Shown: positions 8,061 to 16,834, counted from the stretch's first letter. The stretch: 64,000 nt of DNA from Janthinobacterium fluminis (GCF_028595325.1 NZ_JAQQXR010000003.1:310001-374000), one strand, 5' to 3'. The notes: generated by a model not told the origin, from the letters alone. A program made the numbers and translations.

Positions 8061-8675
8061 ATGCCACCGGCCACACTGGACAGCGAAGCGGTGCCGGGCA
8101 GCGCGGCATTCCGCCATCTGAGCGGCATCGCCGGCATCCTCGTCGATTTGCGCTACGCCACGCCCGGCAACTTCGTCGGGCGCGACCTGTATTCCCCGCT
8201 CGACTGCGCCTGGCTGCACCGCGACGCTGCCGTCGCGCTGGAACAGGCGGTGGCCTGGCTGGCCGCCCACCACCCCGAACACCGCCTGCTGGTGCTGGAC
8301 GCCTTGCGGCCGCAGCGCGTCCAGCAGCAACTGTGGGACGCCCTGCAGGGCAGCGAGCTGCTCGGCTACATCGCCGAGCCGGGGCGCGGCTCCATCCATT
8401 CCTTCGGCATGGCGCTGGACGTGACCCTGGTCGACGCGGACGGCAGGGAGCGCGATATGGGCAGCGCCTTCGATGAGTTCAGCGAGCGCTCGCAGCCGTC
8501 GCAGGAGCCGGCATTGCTGGCTTGCGGCGCCATCAGCGGCGCGCAGGTGGCGAACCGCGCCGTGCTGCGCGCGGCCATGTTCCAGGCCGGCTGGCAGGGC
8601 ATCCGCAGCGAGTGGTGGCATTTCGACTGCGGCGACCGGGCGCTGGTGCGCCAGACCTATGCGCGGGTGTGGTGA
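8061..8675 (+). CDS. ddpX: D-alanyl-D-alanine dipeptidase (VanX/DdpX family, M15D)
   Basis: Hydrolyses free D-Ala-D-Ala. The protein is 204 residues and carries the VanX zinc motif SIHSFGMALD (His and Asp ligands) and EWWHFD (catalytic Glu and third His ligand). LVLDALRP carries the arginine that stabilises the transition state in VanX. No signal peptide is visible, so it is probably cytosolic. A strong ribosome site (GAGGGAGG) precedes the ATG. No van or ddp transporter genes are nearby. As the last gene of the cluster its likely role is to recover D-alanine from turned-over stem peptides rather than to give vancomycin resistance. Confidence 0.9.
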   Translation: MPPATLDSEAVPGSAAFRHLSGIAGILVDLRYATPGNFVGRDLYSPLDCAWLHRDAAVALEQAVAWLAAHHPEHRLLVLDALRPQRVQQQLWDALQGSELLGYIAEPGRGSIHSFGMALDVTLVDADGRERDMGSAFDEFSERSQPSQEPALLACGAISGAQVANRAVLRAAMFQAGWQGIRSEWWHFDCGDRALVRQTYARVW

Positions 8676-8726
8676 TTTTCGCCTTGGCGGGCGCCTTGGC
8701 GGCCGCCGGAGCGGCCGCGCCTTGGC

Positions 8727-10067
8727 TCAGTGGCGGAAGAATTGCGCGATGACGGTGGCGCCGAGGAAGGTGCCGGCGTTGGCCGCGAACGAGACGACGA
8801 CGATGCGCCAGCCCAGCCGGCGGAAGGCGGGGATGTCTTTCGCCAGCGACAGGCCGGCGAAGGTCAGCATGGCCGGCGTCACGGCGAGGAAGTTGATCTT
8901 GCCGGTGATGGCGATGATCTGCGCGCCCCACGGGCAGAGCGGCGAGGTCAGCGCCATGGCGATCAGCGACACCCAGCACACGGCCGGTATCTTGCGGCCG
9001 GTGACCTTGGCGAGGAAGTCGCCGACGCCGACGGCGAACAGCATGATCAGCATGCCGGGCAGCGTGTCGACCGGCTTGCTGCCGTAGAGTATCCAGTCGC
9101 TGAGGATGGTCAGCGCGGCCGCCGCCCCCCAGGCTCCCCATTTTTGCAGCAGGCTCAGGGCCGGCACGCTGGCGCCCGGGTCTTGCGCCGTCACGTCGCC
9201 GGCATGCACCGTGGCCTTGGTCGTGCGCCCGAGGATGGGTTCGAGCACCTTGTAGCCCCACACGGCCAGCGGCAGCGAGATGAACAGCGTGAAATAGGTG
9301 CCCACGGTGGTGGTGATCAGGTTGCTGGCGGCGGCGAAGGTCATGACGTCCTTGGCCATTTCCGGCGTTTGCTGGGCGGCGATGGCGCCGGCGGCGGCCG
9401 CCATCATGCTGCCCGAGCCGACGCCGGAGCCCATCGCCAGGGCCAGCGGGTCGAACAGGTTCAGGCTGGCGATGAAGCCGGCGAAGACGGCCAGGAAGAC
9501 GGCGCCGAAGACGGTGCCGGTCAGGTATTCGGCCAGCACGCCGCGGCCTTCGGGCGAGTCCATGCCGTAGCGCTCGCCGATGATGGCCAGGCTGGGCTCG
9601 CGGCCGACGGAGAAGGTGGCGCCGATGGCTTCGCGCTTGATGCCCAGCAGCAGGGCCAGCGGCAGGCCGATGATGATGGTGCCGACGAAATGGCCCAGTT
9701 CCTGGAAGGCCAGCGCCCAGCCGGCCGCGGCCAGCTTGGGCAGCGAGCCGCCCACCATCAGGCCCAGTTTGGCGACGAACAGCAGCAGGGCCGGCTGCAG
9801 GATGGCGGCGGCGCGAAATTGCAGGCCCGTGTCCAGGCTCAGCGGCCCGGGCAGGCGCCGGTGCAGCAAGCCCAGCGCGGTGGCCATCAGGATGGCCCAG
9901 ACCATCGGCAGCAGCACGACCTTGCCGGGCCCCACATTGAAGGTGACGGCGCCCATCAGGTCGGCGACGACCATGACGACGCCGGCCAGCAGGTACAGTT
10001 TCAGGTAGGGCCAGCGGGTGTTGGCGCCGGACGGGTAGGCGGTCGGTAGGGACTGGGCTTGCGGCAT
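8727..10067 (-). CDS. DUF3100 family integral membrane protein (putative transporter)
   Basis: A 446-residue polytopic membrane protein of the DUF3100 type with about ten or more hydrophobic helices. Conserved-looking polar motifs within helices include GREPSLAIIGERYG, GSGVGSGSMMAAAAG and ASNLITTTVGTY, as expected of a solute carrier. Function is unproven. It is convergent with ddpX and reads toward it. Its neighbours are a dehydrogenase, a LysR regulator and an M20 amidohydrolase, suggesting uptake of the amide or acyl-amino acid that the hydrolase cleaves; that link is inference. The ATG has GGAAG 6 bases upstream. Confidence 0.7.
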   Translation of the reverse strand: MPQAQSLPTAYPSGANTRWPYLKLYLLAGVVMVVADLMGAVTFNVGPGKVVLLPMVWAILMATALGLLHRRLPGPLSLDTGLQFRAAAILQPALLLFVAKLGLMVGGSLPKLAAAGWALAFQELGHFVGTIIIGLPLALLLGIKREAIGATFSVGREPSLAIIGERYGMDSPEGRGVLAEYLTGTVFGAVFLAVFAGFIASLNLFDPLALAMGSGVGSGSMMAAAAGAIAAQQTPEMAKDVMTFAAASNLITTTVGTYFTLFISLPLAVWGYKVLEPILGRTTKATVHAGDVTAQDPGASVPALSLLQKWGAWGAAAALTILSDWILYGSKPVDTLPGMLIMLFAVGVGDFLAKVTGRKIPAVCWVSLIAMALTSPLCPWGAQIIAITGKINFLAVTPAMLTFAGLSLAKDIPAFRRLGWRIVVVSFAANAGTFLGATVIAQFFRH

Positions 10068-10158
10068 AGGGCTTCCAAGGTTGCGCCGCGCCGCGCCTGG
10101 GCGCCGTGCGGCAGGTTGGCGAAGCGTCGCCTTGCTTGCGCGACGCGGGTAGGGTGTA

Positions 10159-10944
10159 TCAATTCATGGCGTCGGGCGGGCCGCCGCCGGCCGCCGCCCA
10201 CAGGCGCCCGGCCGCCCGGCCCAGCGGGGCGGCGGCGCTGCTGGCGTCGATCAGGTGCATGGCCAGGTTCAGGTCCGACTGCAGGTGGCGGGCGTCGGTG
10301 ACGCCGTCGTAGAGTTGCCGCGCGCGGTGCAGCGTCAGGCGCGGGTCCAGCCCCAGCGCCGCGGCGATGCGCGCCGCCTCGTCGGCGATCAGCAGCTCGG
10401 TGCCGACGACGAGTTGGCGGAGCAGCCGGGCGGCGTGGCCGGCGCCGGCCGGGCCGGCATGCACCCGCCGGGTGCTGATGGCGGCCAGCACGGGCGCGAT
10501 GGTGTCGATGTGCGCCTGTTCGCCGCCCAGCAGCAGGTCCAGCGTGCCGGTGATGGCCGCTTGCGGACCGCCGCTGGCGGCGCCGTCGAGGTAGTGGATG
10601 CCCATCGCCTCCAGCGCGCCGGCCACCTTGCGGGCGCTGTGCGGCGCCGTCGGGGTGGTGTCGAGCACGATCAAGCCGGCCGGCCCGTTGAGCAGCAGGC
10701 CGTCGGGGCCGAAGACGAGTTGTTCGACGGCCGCCGAGTTCGGCAGCGCCAGGATCAGCAGTCCGGCCGTGCTGGCGGCGCCGGCCAGGGTGCGGGTGAC
10801 GGCGACGCCCTCGTCCTGCAGCGTGTCGCGGGCCTGCGCCGAGTCGTCATGGCCGAGCACGCGGAAGCCGCCGCGCCGCAGCGACATGATGATGCCCCTC
10901 CCCATACTGCCCAAACCAATCACACCGACTCTGTTCACGGTCAT
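10159..10944 (-). CDS. NAD(P)-dependent oxidoreductase, 3-hydroxyisobutyrate dehydrogenase family, altered active site
   Basis: A 261-residue beta-hydroxyacid dehydrogenase-like protein. The N-terminal Rossmann motif is VGVIGLGSMGRGI and the substrate-loop motif is DGAASGG (usually DAPVSGG). In the helix that normally carries the catalytic lysine (G-x-G-x-x-x-K-x-x-N), this protein reads GAGHAARLLRQL, so the lysine is an arginine (R173) and the asparagine is also an arginine. Activity may be changed or lost. ATG 10944 is given; GTG 10938 has better spacing to AGGA. It is divergent from the LysR gene, and the 131-bp gap probably holds the shared control region. Confidence 0.78.
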   Translation of the reverse strand: MTVNRVGVIGLGSMGRGIIMSLRRGGFRVLGHDDSAQARDTLQDEGVAVTRTLAGAASTAGLLILALPNSAAVEQLVFGPDGLLLNGPAGLIVLDTTPTAPHSARKVAGALEAMGIHYLDGAASGGPQAAITGTLDLLLGGEQAHIDTIAPVLAAISTRRVHAGPAGAGHAARLLRQLVVGTELLIADEAARIAAALGLDPRLTLHRARQLYDGVTDARHLQSDLNLAMHLIDASSAAAPLGRAAGRLWAAAGGGPPDAMN

Positions 10945-11075
10945 TCCTAACGGTTCATGCGGCATCGGCATAGCGGACGATGCACTATTTTGCGTGGCCT
11001 TGAGTGTGGTTGTTTTGCTTGCAAGAATCAATTACAATAAATGCCCTCTTTTGTTCTAATTCAGAGAACACCCCG

Positions 11076-11975
11076 ATGGCAGAATCAATCAATGAAAGCC
11101 GCATCGCCTATCTGTACGAGGCGGTGCGTTGCGGCACGGTGCGGGGCGCGGCCGACTGGCTGGACGTGGCGCCGTCGGCCGTCAGCCGGCAAATCACCCT
11201 GCTTGAGCAAGAGCTGGCCGTCAACCTGATGGAGCGCAACAAGCGCGGCGTCAGCCCGACCGAGGCCGGCAAGCTGCTCGTCGAGTATTTCCGCGAGCAG
11301 CGCTCGCACCAGGCCGACCTGTTGTCGAAATTGCAGGAAATCCGCGGCCTGCGGCGCGGCGCCATCTCCGTCATCATGGGCGAGGGCTTCATCGCCGACG
11401 TCGTCGGCGGCCCCATCAACCAGTTTTGCACGCGCCACCCGGACATTTCCGTGGTGCTCAACATCGCCGGCACGAACGAGGTGATACGGGCGGTGGCCAT
11501 GGACGAGGCGGAAATCGGCCTGGTCTTCACGCCGCCGGCGGACCCGAAGATCGTCAGCCGGGCGTCGATGGTGCAGGCCGTGCATGCCATCGTCGGGCCG
11601 GACTTTCCCCTGCTGGGCAAGGTGGACTCGCTGACGCTGGCCGATTTGCAGCCGTATCCGCTGGCCCTGACGCACATGACCTATGGCATGCGCCAGGTGG
11701 TCGAGGCGGCGATGATGCTCGACAAGGTGCGCCTGACGCCGACCGTGACGACCAATTCCATCACCGTGCTGCGCCACTTCGTCCGTTCGGGCCTGGGGGT
11801 GACGTTGCTGCCGACCTTCGCCATACGGGGCGAGCTGGAGCGCGGCGAATTGTTCGCCATCCCCGTCGCCAATGCGGCGCTGGCCGGCGCCGAAACCCAT
11901 CTGATCACCCGCGTCGGGCGCAAGCTGTCCGTGGCCGCCAACCGCCTGATGCAGCAGATCAACAGCCAGATGTGA
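11076..11975 (+). CDS. LysR-family transcriptional regulator
   Basis: A 299-residue DNA-binding regulator. The N-terminal winged helix-turn-helix (residues about 8-66) reads LYEAVRCGTVRGAADWLDVA and then PSAVSRQITLLEQEL. A LysR substrate-binding domain follows from about residue 95 (VIMGEGFIADVV to the end). It is divergent from the dehydrogenase at 10159-10944 and upstream of the M20 amidohydrolase, so it likely controls one or both in response to the substrate of this island. The ATG at 11076 gives the usual short leader before the HTH; the longer frame from 11004 adds unrelated residues. Confidence 0.88.
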   Translation: MAESINESRIAYLYEAVRCGTVRGAADWLDVAPSAVSRQITLLEQELAVNLMERNKRGVSPTEAGKLLVEYFREQRSHQADLLSKLQEIRGLRRGAISVIMGEGFIADVVGGPINQFCTRHPDISVVLNIAGTNEVIRAVAMDEAEIGLVFTPPADPKIVSRASMVQAVHAIVGPDFPLLGKVDSLTLADLQPYPLALTHMTYGMRQVVEAAMMLDKVRLTPTVTTNSITVLRHFVRSGLGVTLLPTFAIRGELERGELFAIPVANAALAGAETHLITRVGRKLSVAANRLMQQINSQM

Positions 11976-12084
11976 AGCGGCCGCCGTTGCGCTAAACAGA
12001 ACAAGATCGCGCAAGCGGAGTGCTGGCGGTGCCGGATGGGAGCGGTTAGATTGTCAGCCGATCAGCATCCCACCGGAGAACAAG

Positions 12085-13236
12085 ATGACGGACGACCAGA
12101 TTGTCGAAGTAATGCGCAGCTGCCGCAGAGCCCTGCACGCCCGCCCCGAGACGGCTTTCGAGGAACATGCCACGGCGCGCCTGCTGGCGGAAACGCTGCG
12201 CGCCCACGGCATCGACGTCTTCGAGGGCGTGGGCCGCACCGGCCTGGTGGCCGTGCTGCGCAACGGCGCGGGGCCGTCGATCGGCCTGCGCGCCGACATG
12301 GACGCGCTGCCGGTGCAGGAGGCCAACAGCTTCGGCCACCGCTCCGTGCACGATGGCAAGATGCACGCCTGCGGCCACGACGGCCACGCGGCGATGCTGC
12401 TGGGCGCGGCCCTGCACCTGAACGCCAACCGCGACTGGCGCGGCACCGTCCACTGCATCTTCCAGCCGGCCGAGGAGGCGCTGGGCGGCGGCAAGGTGAT
12501 GGTCGAGGAGGGCCTGTTCGAGCGCTTCCCCTGCGACGCCGTGTACGGCTTGCACAACTGGCCGGGGCTGCCGGCCGGCAGCTTCGCCGTCAACCACGGG
12601 CCGATGATGGCGGCCTTCGACACCTTCGAGATCAGCGTCGACGGCAAGGGCTCGCATGCGGCCATGCCGGAAAAGGGCATCGACAGCCTGGTCATCGCCA
12701 GCGAGATCGTGCTGGCGCTGCAAACCATCGTCAGCCGCCGCCTGGCGCCGCAAGTGCCGGCCGTGGTGACGGTGACGCAGATCCACGGCGGCGACGCCTG
12801 GAACGTGATCCCGGCGCAGGCCGTGCTGCGCGGCACGGTGCGCTGTTTTTCCGAGCCGGTGCAAAGGCAGATCCACGGCCTGATCGGCGAAATCGCCGGC
12901 GCGGCGGCGGCCATGCACGGCGGCCGCGCCACGCTGACCTACCATTACGCGTATCCGCCGACCATCAACAGCGACGCGGAAACGGACCTGGCGATTGCCG
13001 CGGCGACGCAGACGGTGGGCGCCGACAAGGTGATATACGACTGCCAGCCGTCGATGGCCTCGGAAGACTTTTCCTTCATGCTCAGGGTCAAGCGCGGCGC
13101 CTACATCTGGATGGGCGTCGACGGCGACGTGCCCAGCGCCACGCTGCACAACCCGCACTACGACTTCAACGACGACACCCTGGTGGTCGGCATGCGCTAC
13201 TGGCACAACCTGGTGCTGGCCTGCGGCGCCGCATAG
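12085..13236 (+). CDS. M20D-family amidohydrolase (hippurate hydrolase-like)
   Basis: A 383-residue cytosolic metallo-amidohydrolase. Metal-site motifs are GLRADMDALPVQE, KMHACGHDGHAAM (C96 and H98), FQPAEEALGGG, YGLHNWPGLPAG and SMASEDFSFML, in the order and spacing of HipO/IAA-amino acid hydrolases. The lid/dimerisation domain spans about 180-290. These enzymes release an acid and an amino acid from N-acyl amino acids such as hippurate. The ribosome site GGAGAACA precedes the ATG. Genes for DUF3100 and a hydroxyacid dehydrogenase-like protein close by suggest a dedicated uptake and breakdown route. Exact substrate unknown. Confidence 0.87.
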   Translation: MTDDQIVEVMRSCRRALHARPETAFEEHATARLLAETLRAHGIDVFEGVGRTGLVAVLRNGAGPSIGLRADMDALPVQEANSFGHRSVHDGKMHACGHDGHAAMLLGAALHLNANRDWRGTVHCIFQPAEEALGGGKVMVEEGLFERFPCDAVYGLHNWPGLPAGSFAVNHGPMMAAFDTFEISVDGKGSHAAMPEKGIDSLVIASEIVLALQTIVSRRLAPQVPAVVTVTQIHGGDAWNVIPAQAVLRGTVRCFSEPVQRQIHGLIGEIAGAAAAMHGGRATLTYHYAYPPTINSDAETDLAIAAATQTVGADKVIYDCQPSMASEDFSFMLRVKRGAYIWMGVDGDVPSATLHNPHYDFNDDTLVVGMRYWHNLVLACGAA

Positions 13237-13344
13237 GGGCGGCGAGGCCGTTCCGGCCGGGGCCGACATTTTTGCTATGCTTACGTCTTTACACCGGCCG
13301 GCGCCGCCGCCCTGGCCGGTGGCCCCCATTTACGGAGTAGCACG

Positions 13345-13881
13345 ATGGTCTCGTTACAAGAGCAGTTTTTGAAAGCTGGCCTGGTCGACAAAAACAAGGT
13401 CAAACTGGCCAACCAGGACAAGAGCAAGCAGAAGAAGGTCGAACGCCGGACCGGCACGCAAAGCGTCGACGAGGCGCGCGTGGCCGCGCTGGAGACGCAG
13501 CGCAAGAACGCCGAACGGGCCCGCGAGCTCAATGCCCAGCGCGACGCGGCCGCCAACCAGAAGGCGATCGTGGCGCAAATCGCCCAGATGGTGGAGAAGA
13601 ACCGCCAGAGCAAGGGCGCCGGCGACATCGCCTACAATTTCACCCACGACAATAAGATCGAGCGGCTGTATGTGTCGGCCGCCGTCCAGGCGCATTTGGT
13701 GGCCGGGCGGCTGGTGATTGTCTGCCTGGGCGGCGTCAGCGAATTGGTGCCCCGCGTCATTGCCGACAAGATCGCCGAGCGCGACCCCGCGCTGGTGGTG
13801 CGGGTCAAGCAGAGCAGCGCCGTGGTCGAGGAGGACGATCCCTATGCCGCCTTCCAGATCCCCGACGACTTGATGTGGTAG
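13345..13881 (+). CDS. DUF2058 family protein (YaiL-like)
   Basis: A 178-residue soluble protein matching the DUF2058 pattern. The N-terminus reads SLQEQFLKAGLVDKNKVK, then comes a long Lys/Arg/Gln-rich helical, probably coiled-coil, stretch (about 20-95). The C-terminal domain contains IAYNFTHDNKIERLYVS and the ending DDPYAAFQIPDDLMW. The family is described as nucleoprotein or polynucleotide-associated, but no activity is established. A ribosome site (GGAG) precedes the ATG. It is convergent with dacB, only 19 bp away. Confidence 0.85.
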   Translation: MVSLQEQFLKAGLVDKNKVKLANQDKSKQKKVERRTGTQSVDEARVAALETQRKNAERARELNAQRDAAANQKAIVAQIAQMVEKNRQSKGAGDIAYNFTHDNKIERLYVSAAVQAHLVAGRLVIVCLGGVSELVPRVIADKIAERDPALVVRVKQSSAVVEEDDPYAAFQIPDDLMW

Positions 13882-13900
13882 CGCGGGCCAGGCCGCCGTC

Positions 13901-15358
13901 TCAAGCCGGCGGCAGCCCGGACGCGGCCACCCAGTCGATCAGCGCGTCGAGCGCGGCGCGGCCGGCGCCGTTGCCGACCCGCTCGTGGTTGATGAAGGCC
14001 ACCACCACGCACTGCTCGTTGTTGGCGTCCGGCACATAGCCGGCGATCGCGACGACATTCTCCAATCCCCCCGTCTTGATGCGCGCCCGCGCCGCCGCCG
14101 CGCTGTCGCGCAGGCGCCGGCGCATGGTGCCGTCGAGCGCGGCGATCGGCAGGCTGGAGAGGAATTCCGGCGCCCACACGCTCTGGCTGCCGACGCGCAG
14201 CACGGCGGCCAGCTGGGCCGGGCGGATGCGCTCCGTGCGCGACAGGCCGGAGCCGTTTTCGATCACCAGGTCGGCCTCGTCGATGCGGTGGCGCAGGAAC
14301 CAGTCGCGCACCACCTGGCGGGCGCGCACGGCCGTGTCCGCGTCGCCGGCCGCCAGCGGGCGGCTGCCGAAGTAGGCGTCCGACTCCAGGCTGCCCAGGC
14401 TCAGGTAGAGCAGGCGGGCCTGGGTGTTGTCGGAGATTTTATTGATGTCGCGCAGCACCTCGGGCAGGGCGCGGGCCACGTGGTCCGCCAGCAGGCGCGT
14501 GCCGGCCGGCGTGGCCGCCTCGCGCACGGCGCCGCCGAAGCTGCCGCCCAGGCGGCGCCAGGTGGCGCGGAACAGGCGGTCGGCGTAGTCCTGCCGGTCG
14601 AGCACGTTGACATGCACGGTGTGCGCGCAATTGCGCGGGAAGCTGCCGTGCAGCAGCACCTTCAGCTTGCCGTCCTCGCCCCGCACATAGTCGGGCGTGC
14701 GCCAGCCATCCTCCCATTTCGCGCAGGGGGCGTCGACCAGCTTCATGTCGGCGCCGACGCTGACGCCTTCCAGCGGCGGCATCATCAAGAGCTTCAACTG
14801 CTGCTGCGTCGAGCTGATGTCGATCTGCAGCATGTTGGTGTTGAGCAGCAGGGCGTCCGGCACGACGTTGTAGCGGAATTCCGGCATCCGGTCGAACTGC
14901 GGCGTGACGCGGTCGGGCCGGGCCGGCCGGAACAGCTGGCGGTCCAGCAGCAGGTCGCCCTTGATCTTCTTGACGCCCTGGTTGCGCAGCTTTTGCAGCA
15001 TGTGCTCCAGCACGTCGGCGTCGAAGTCGGCGTCGCCGCCGCCGCGCAGCACCAGGTCGCCCTGGAGCACGCCGCCGACCAGATCGGCGCCGCTGCGCAG
15101 CTCCGTGCGGCCGCGGAAGATCGGCCCCAGTTGCTCCAGCCCGACCAGGGTGGTCACCAGCTTCATCGTCGAGGCCGGCTGCATGCTGCGCTCGGCGCCA
15201 TGGGCCAGCACGGTGGCGTTGCCGCGCAGGACGACGGCGCCGACGGCCTCGTCGGGGATATTGGCCGCGCGCAGCAGGCGGGCGACCGGCTCGGGCAGCT
15301 CGGCGTGGGCGGCGGCGCTGCAGGCCAGCAGCGCGGCGAAGGTGGCGCGTCGTAACAT
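13901..15358 (-). CDS. dacB: D-alanyl-D-alanine carboxypeptidase/endopeptidase, PBP4 type (S13)
   Basis: A periplasmic class C penicillin-binding protein of 485 residues that trims or opens D-Ala-mDAP cross-links. The signal peptide MLRRATFAALLACSAAAHA is followed by the three serine-acylase motifs: SxxK as PASTMK (S63, K66), SxN in KISDNTQ, and KTG in RIKTGGLEN. The inserted domain typical of S13 enzymes lies between the first two. The ATG at 15358 is chosen for the signal peptide and the GAGG 5 bases upstream. It lies 7 bp after the SpmAB-type gene, so the two are likely one operon. Confidence 0.92.
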   Translation of the reverse strand: MLRRATFAALLACSAAAHAELPEPVARLLRAANIPDEAVGAVVLRGNATVLAHGAERSMQPASTMKLVTTLVGLEQLGPIFRGRTELRSGADLVGGVLQGDLVLRGGGDADFDADVLEHMLQKLRNQGVKKIKGDLLLDRQLFRPARPDRVTPQFDRMPEFRYNVVPDALLLNTNMLQIDISSTQQQLKLLMMPPLEGVSVGADMKLVDAPCAKWEDGWRTPDYVRGEDGKLKVLLHGSFPRNCAHTVHVNVLDRQDYADRLFRATWRRLGGSFGGAVREAATPAGTRLLADHVARALPEVLRDINKISDNTQARLLYLSLGSLESDAYFGSRPLAAGDADTAVRARQVVRDWFLRHRIDEADLVIENGSGLSRTERIRPAQLAAVLRVGSQSVWAPEFLSSLPIAALDGTMRRRLRDSAAAARARIKTGGLENVVAIAGYVPDANNEQCVVVAFINHERVGNGAGRAALDALIDWVAASGLPPA

Positions 15359-15365
15359 AGTGACC

Positions 15366-16604
15366 TCAGTGGAAAAAGACATAGGCGACGCCGATGGCGG
15401 CGAGCACGCCGGCCAGGTCGGCGATCAGGCCGGCGGAGATGGCGTAGCGGGTTTTGCGGATGCCGACGGAGCCGAAATACAGGGCGACGATGTAGAAGGT
15501 GGTGTCGGCCGAGCCCTGGAAGATGCAGGCGAGGCGGCCGACGAAGGAATCGACGCCGTAGGTTCGCATGGCGTCTATCATCATGGCCTTCGAGCCGCTG
15601 CCGCTGAGCGGCTTCATCAGCGCGGTCGGCAGGGCCGGCACGAAGTCCGTGTTCATGCCCAGTTGCGTGAAGGCCCAGTCCATGCCGGCGACGACGAAGC
15701 CGAACACGCCGGCGTTGCGCACGACGCCGATGGCCACCAGCATGCCGACCAGATAGGGGATCACCGTCAGCGAAGTCTGAATGCCGCCCTTGGCGCCCTC
15801 GATGAAGGCTTCGTAGACGTTGACGCGCTTGCGCAGCGCGCCGATGATGAAGCCGGCGATGACGCCGATGAGTATCAGGTTGCTGGCCACCTTGGACACC
15901 AGCTCGATCTCCTGCTTGCTCAGATACTGCGTGAAATACCAGATCAGGGCGACGATGGCCGCCGTCATGCCGCCCAGCCAGCCCAGCACGGTGGCGTTGA
16001 GCAGGTTGATGCGCTGCTTGATGGCGACGGTGATGATGCCGACGACGGTGGCGACGTAGGTGGCGATCATGCAGGGGATGAAGATGTCGGACGGGTCGGC
16101 CGCGCCGAGGATGGCGCGCTGCGCCATGATGGCCAGCGGGATCAGGGTCAGGCCGGAGGTGTGCAGCACGAGGAACATGATTTGCGCGTCGGTGGCCTCG
16201 TCCTTGTTCGGGTTCAGGGTCTGCAGGCTCTCCATCGCCTTCAGGCCGAAGGGCGTGGCGGCGTTGTCGAGGCCGAGCAAATTGGCCGAGAAATTCATCA
16301 CCATATGGCCGGTGGCCGGGTGGTTTTTCGGCACGCCGGGGAAGATGCGCGAAAAGAAGGGCGAGATCAGGCGCGCCAGCAGGCCGACGGCGCCGGCCTT
16401 TTCGCCGATGTTCATGATGCCCAGCCACAGGGTCATGACGCCGGCCAGCGGCAGCGCGATATCCATCACGCCCAGGCGGGCCGACTCGAAGGTGCCGTCG
16501 ATGATGCGCTTGAAGATCTCATTGTCGCCGAGGAAAATCCACTGGGCCAGCGCCGCCAGGAAACCCACCAAAAAGAAGCCGGACCAGATGTAATTAAGTG
16601 CCAT
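15366..16604 (-). CDS. Fused SpmA-SpmB-like nucleoside-recognition (Gate) domain membrane protein
   Basis: A 412-residue inner-membrane protein that joins SpmA- and SpmB-type Gate domains in one chain. The first half (MALNYIWSGFFLVGFLAAL, NFSANLLGLDNAATPFGLKA, FLVLHTSGLTLIP) matches SpmA. The second half (ILIGVIAGFIIGALRKRVNVYEAFIEG, IPYLVGMLVAIGVVRNAG, FQGSADTTFYIVALYFGSVG) matches SpmB. In Bacillus the separate SpmA and SpmB act in spore-core dehydration; in non-sporulating bacteria the role is unknown. The paired SpmA-like asparagines suggest a small-molecule site. The gene precedes dacB in the same direction, so an envelope role is plausible. Confidence 0.85.
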   Translation of the reverse strand: MALNYIWSGFFLVGFLAALAQWIFLGDNEIFKRIIDGTFESARLGVMDIALPLAGVMTLWLGIMNIGEKAGAVGLLARLISPFFSRIFPGVPKNHPATGHMVMNFSANLLGLDNAATPFGLKAMESLQTLNPNKDEATDAQIMFLVLHTSGLTLIPLAIMAQRAILGAADPSDIFIPCMIATYVATVVGIITVAIKQRINLLNATVLGWLGGMTAAIVALIWYFTQYLSKQEIELVSKVASNLILIGVIAGFIIGALRKRVNVYEAFIEGAKGGIQTSLTVIPYLVGMLVAIGVVRNAGVFGFVVAGMDWAFTQLGMNTDFVPALPTALMKPLSGSGSKAMMIDAMRTYGVDSFVGRLACIFQGSADTTFYIVALYFGSVGIRKTRYAISAGLIADLAGVLAAIGVAYVFFH

Positions 16605-16693
16605 GTCGTTGTGTGCCTGGAATGGATGCGCAATGTTGCAGACAGAGAGTATAGAGCGGCGCGCGCCTTCGCGGGTGGGTACAATGCACAGCC

Positions 16694-16790
16694 GGGGACA
16701 GACCACGATTTTTTCGGCGCGCGCGGCGCGCGCGCCGAAAAAATCGTGGTCTGTCCCCTCACGCGGCGAAAAAATCGTGGTCTGTCCCCT
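16694..16790. repeat. GGGGACAGACCACGATTTTT repeat, three copies with hairpin
   Basis: Copy 1 (16694-16715) and copy 2 (16738-16759) face each other around a GC palindrome (TCGGCGCGCG and its complement), giving a near-perfect hairpin of about 66 bp. Copy 3 (16769-16790) repeats copy 2. The same repeat occurs at 19923-19980 and 29543-29631. Here it sits between divergent genes, so it is not simply a terminator. Confidence 0.9.
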
Positions 16791-16834
16791 TCGCCCCTTG
16801 CGCCGCCGTCCGTTTGCCTACGTTTGGATCCTTC

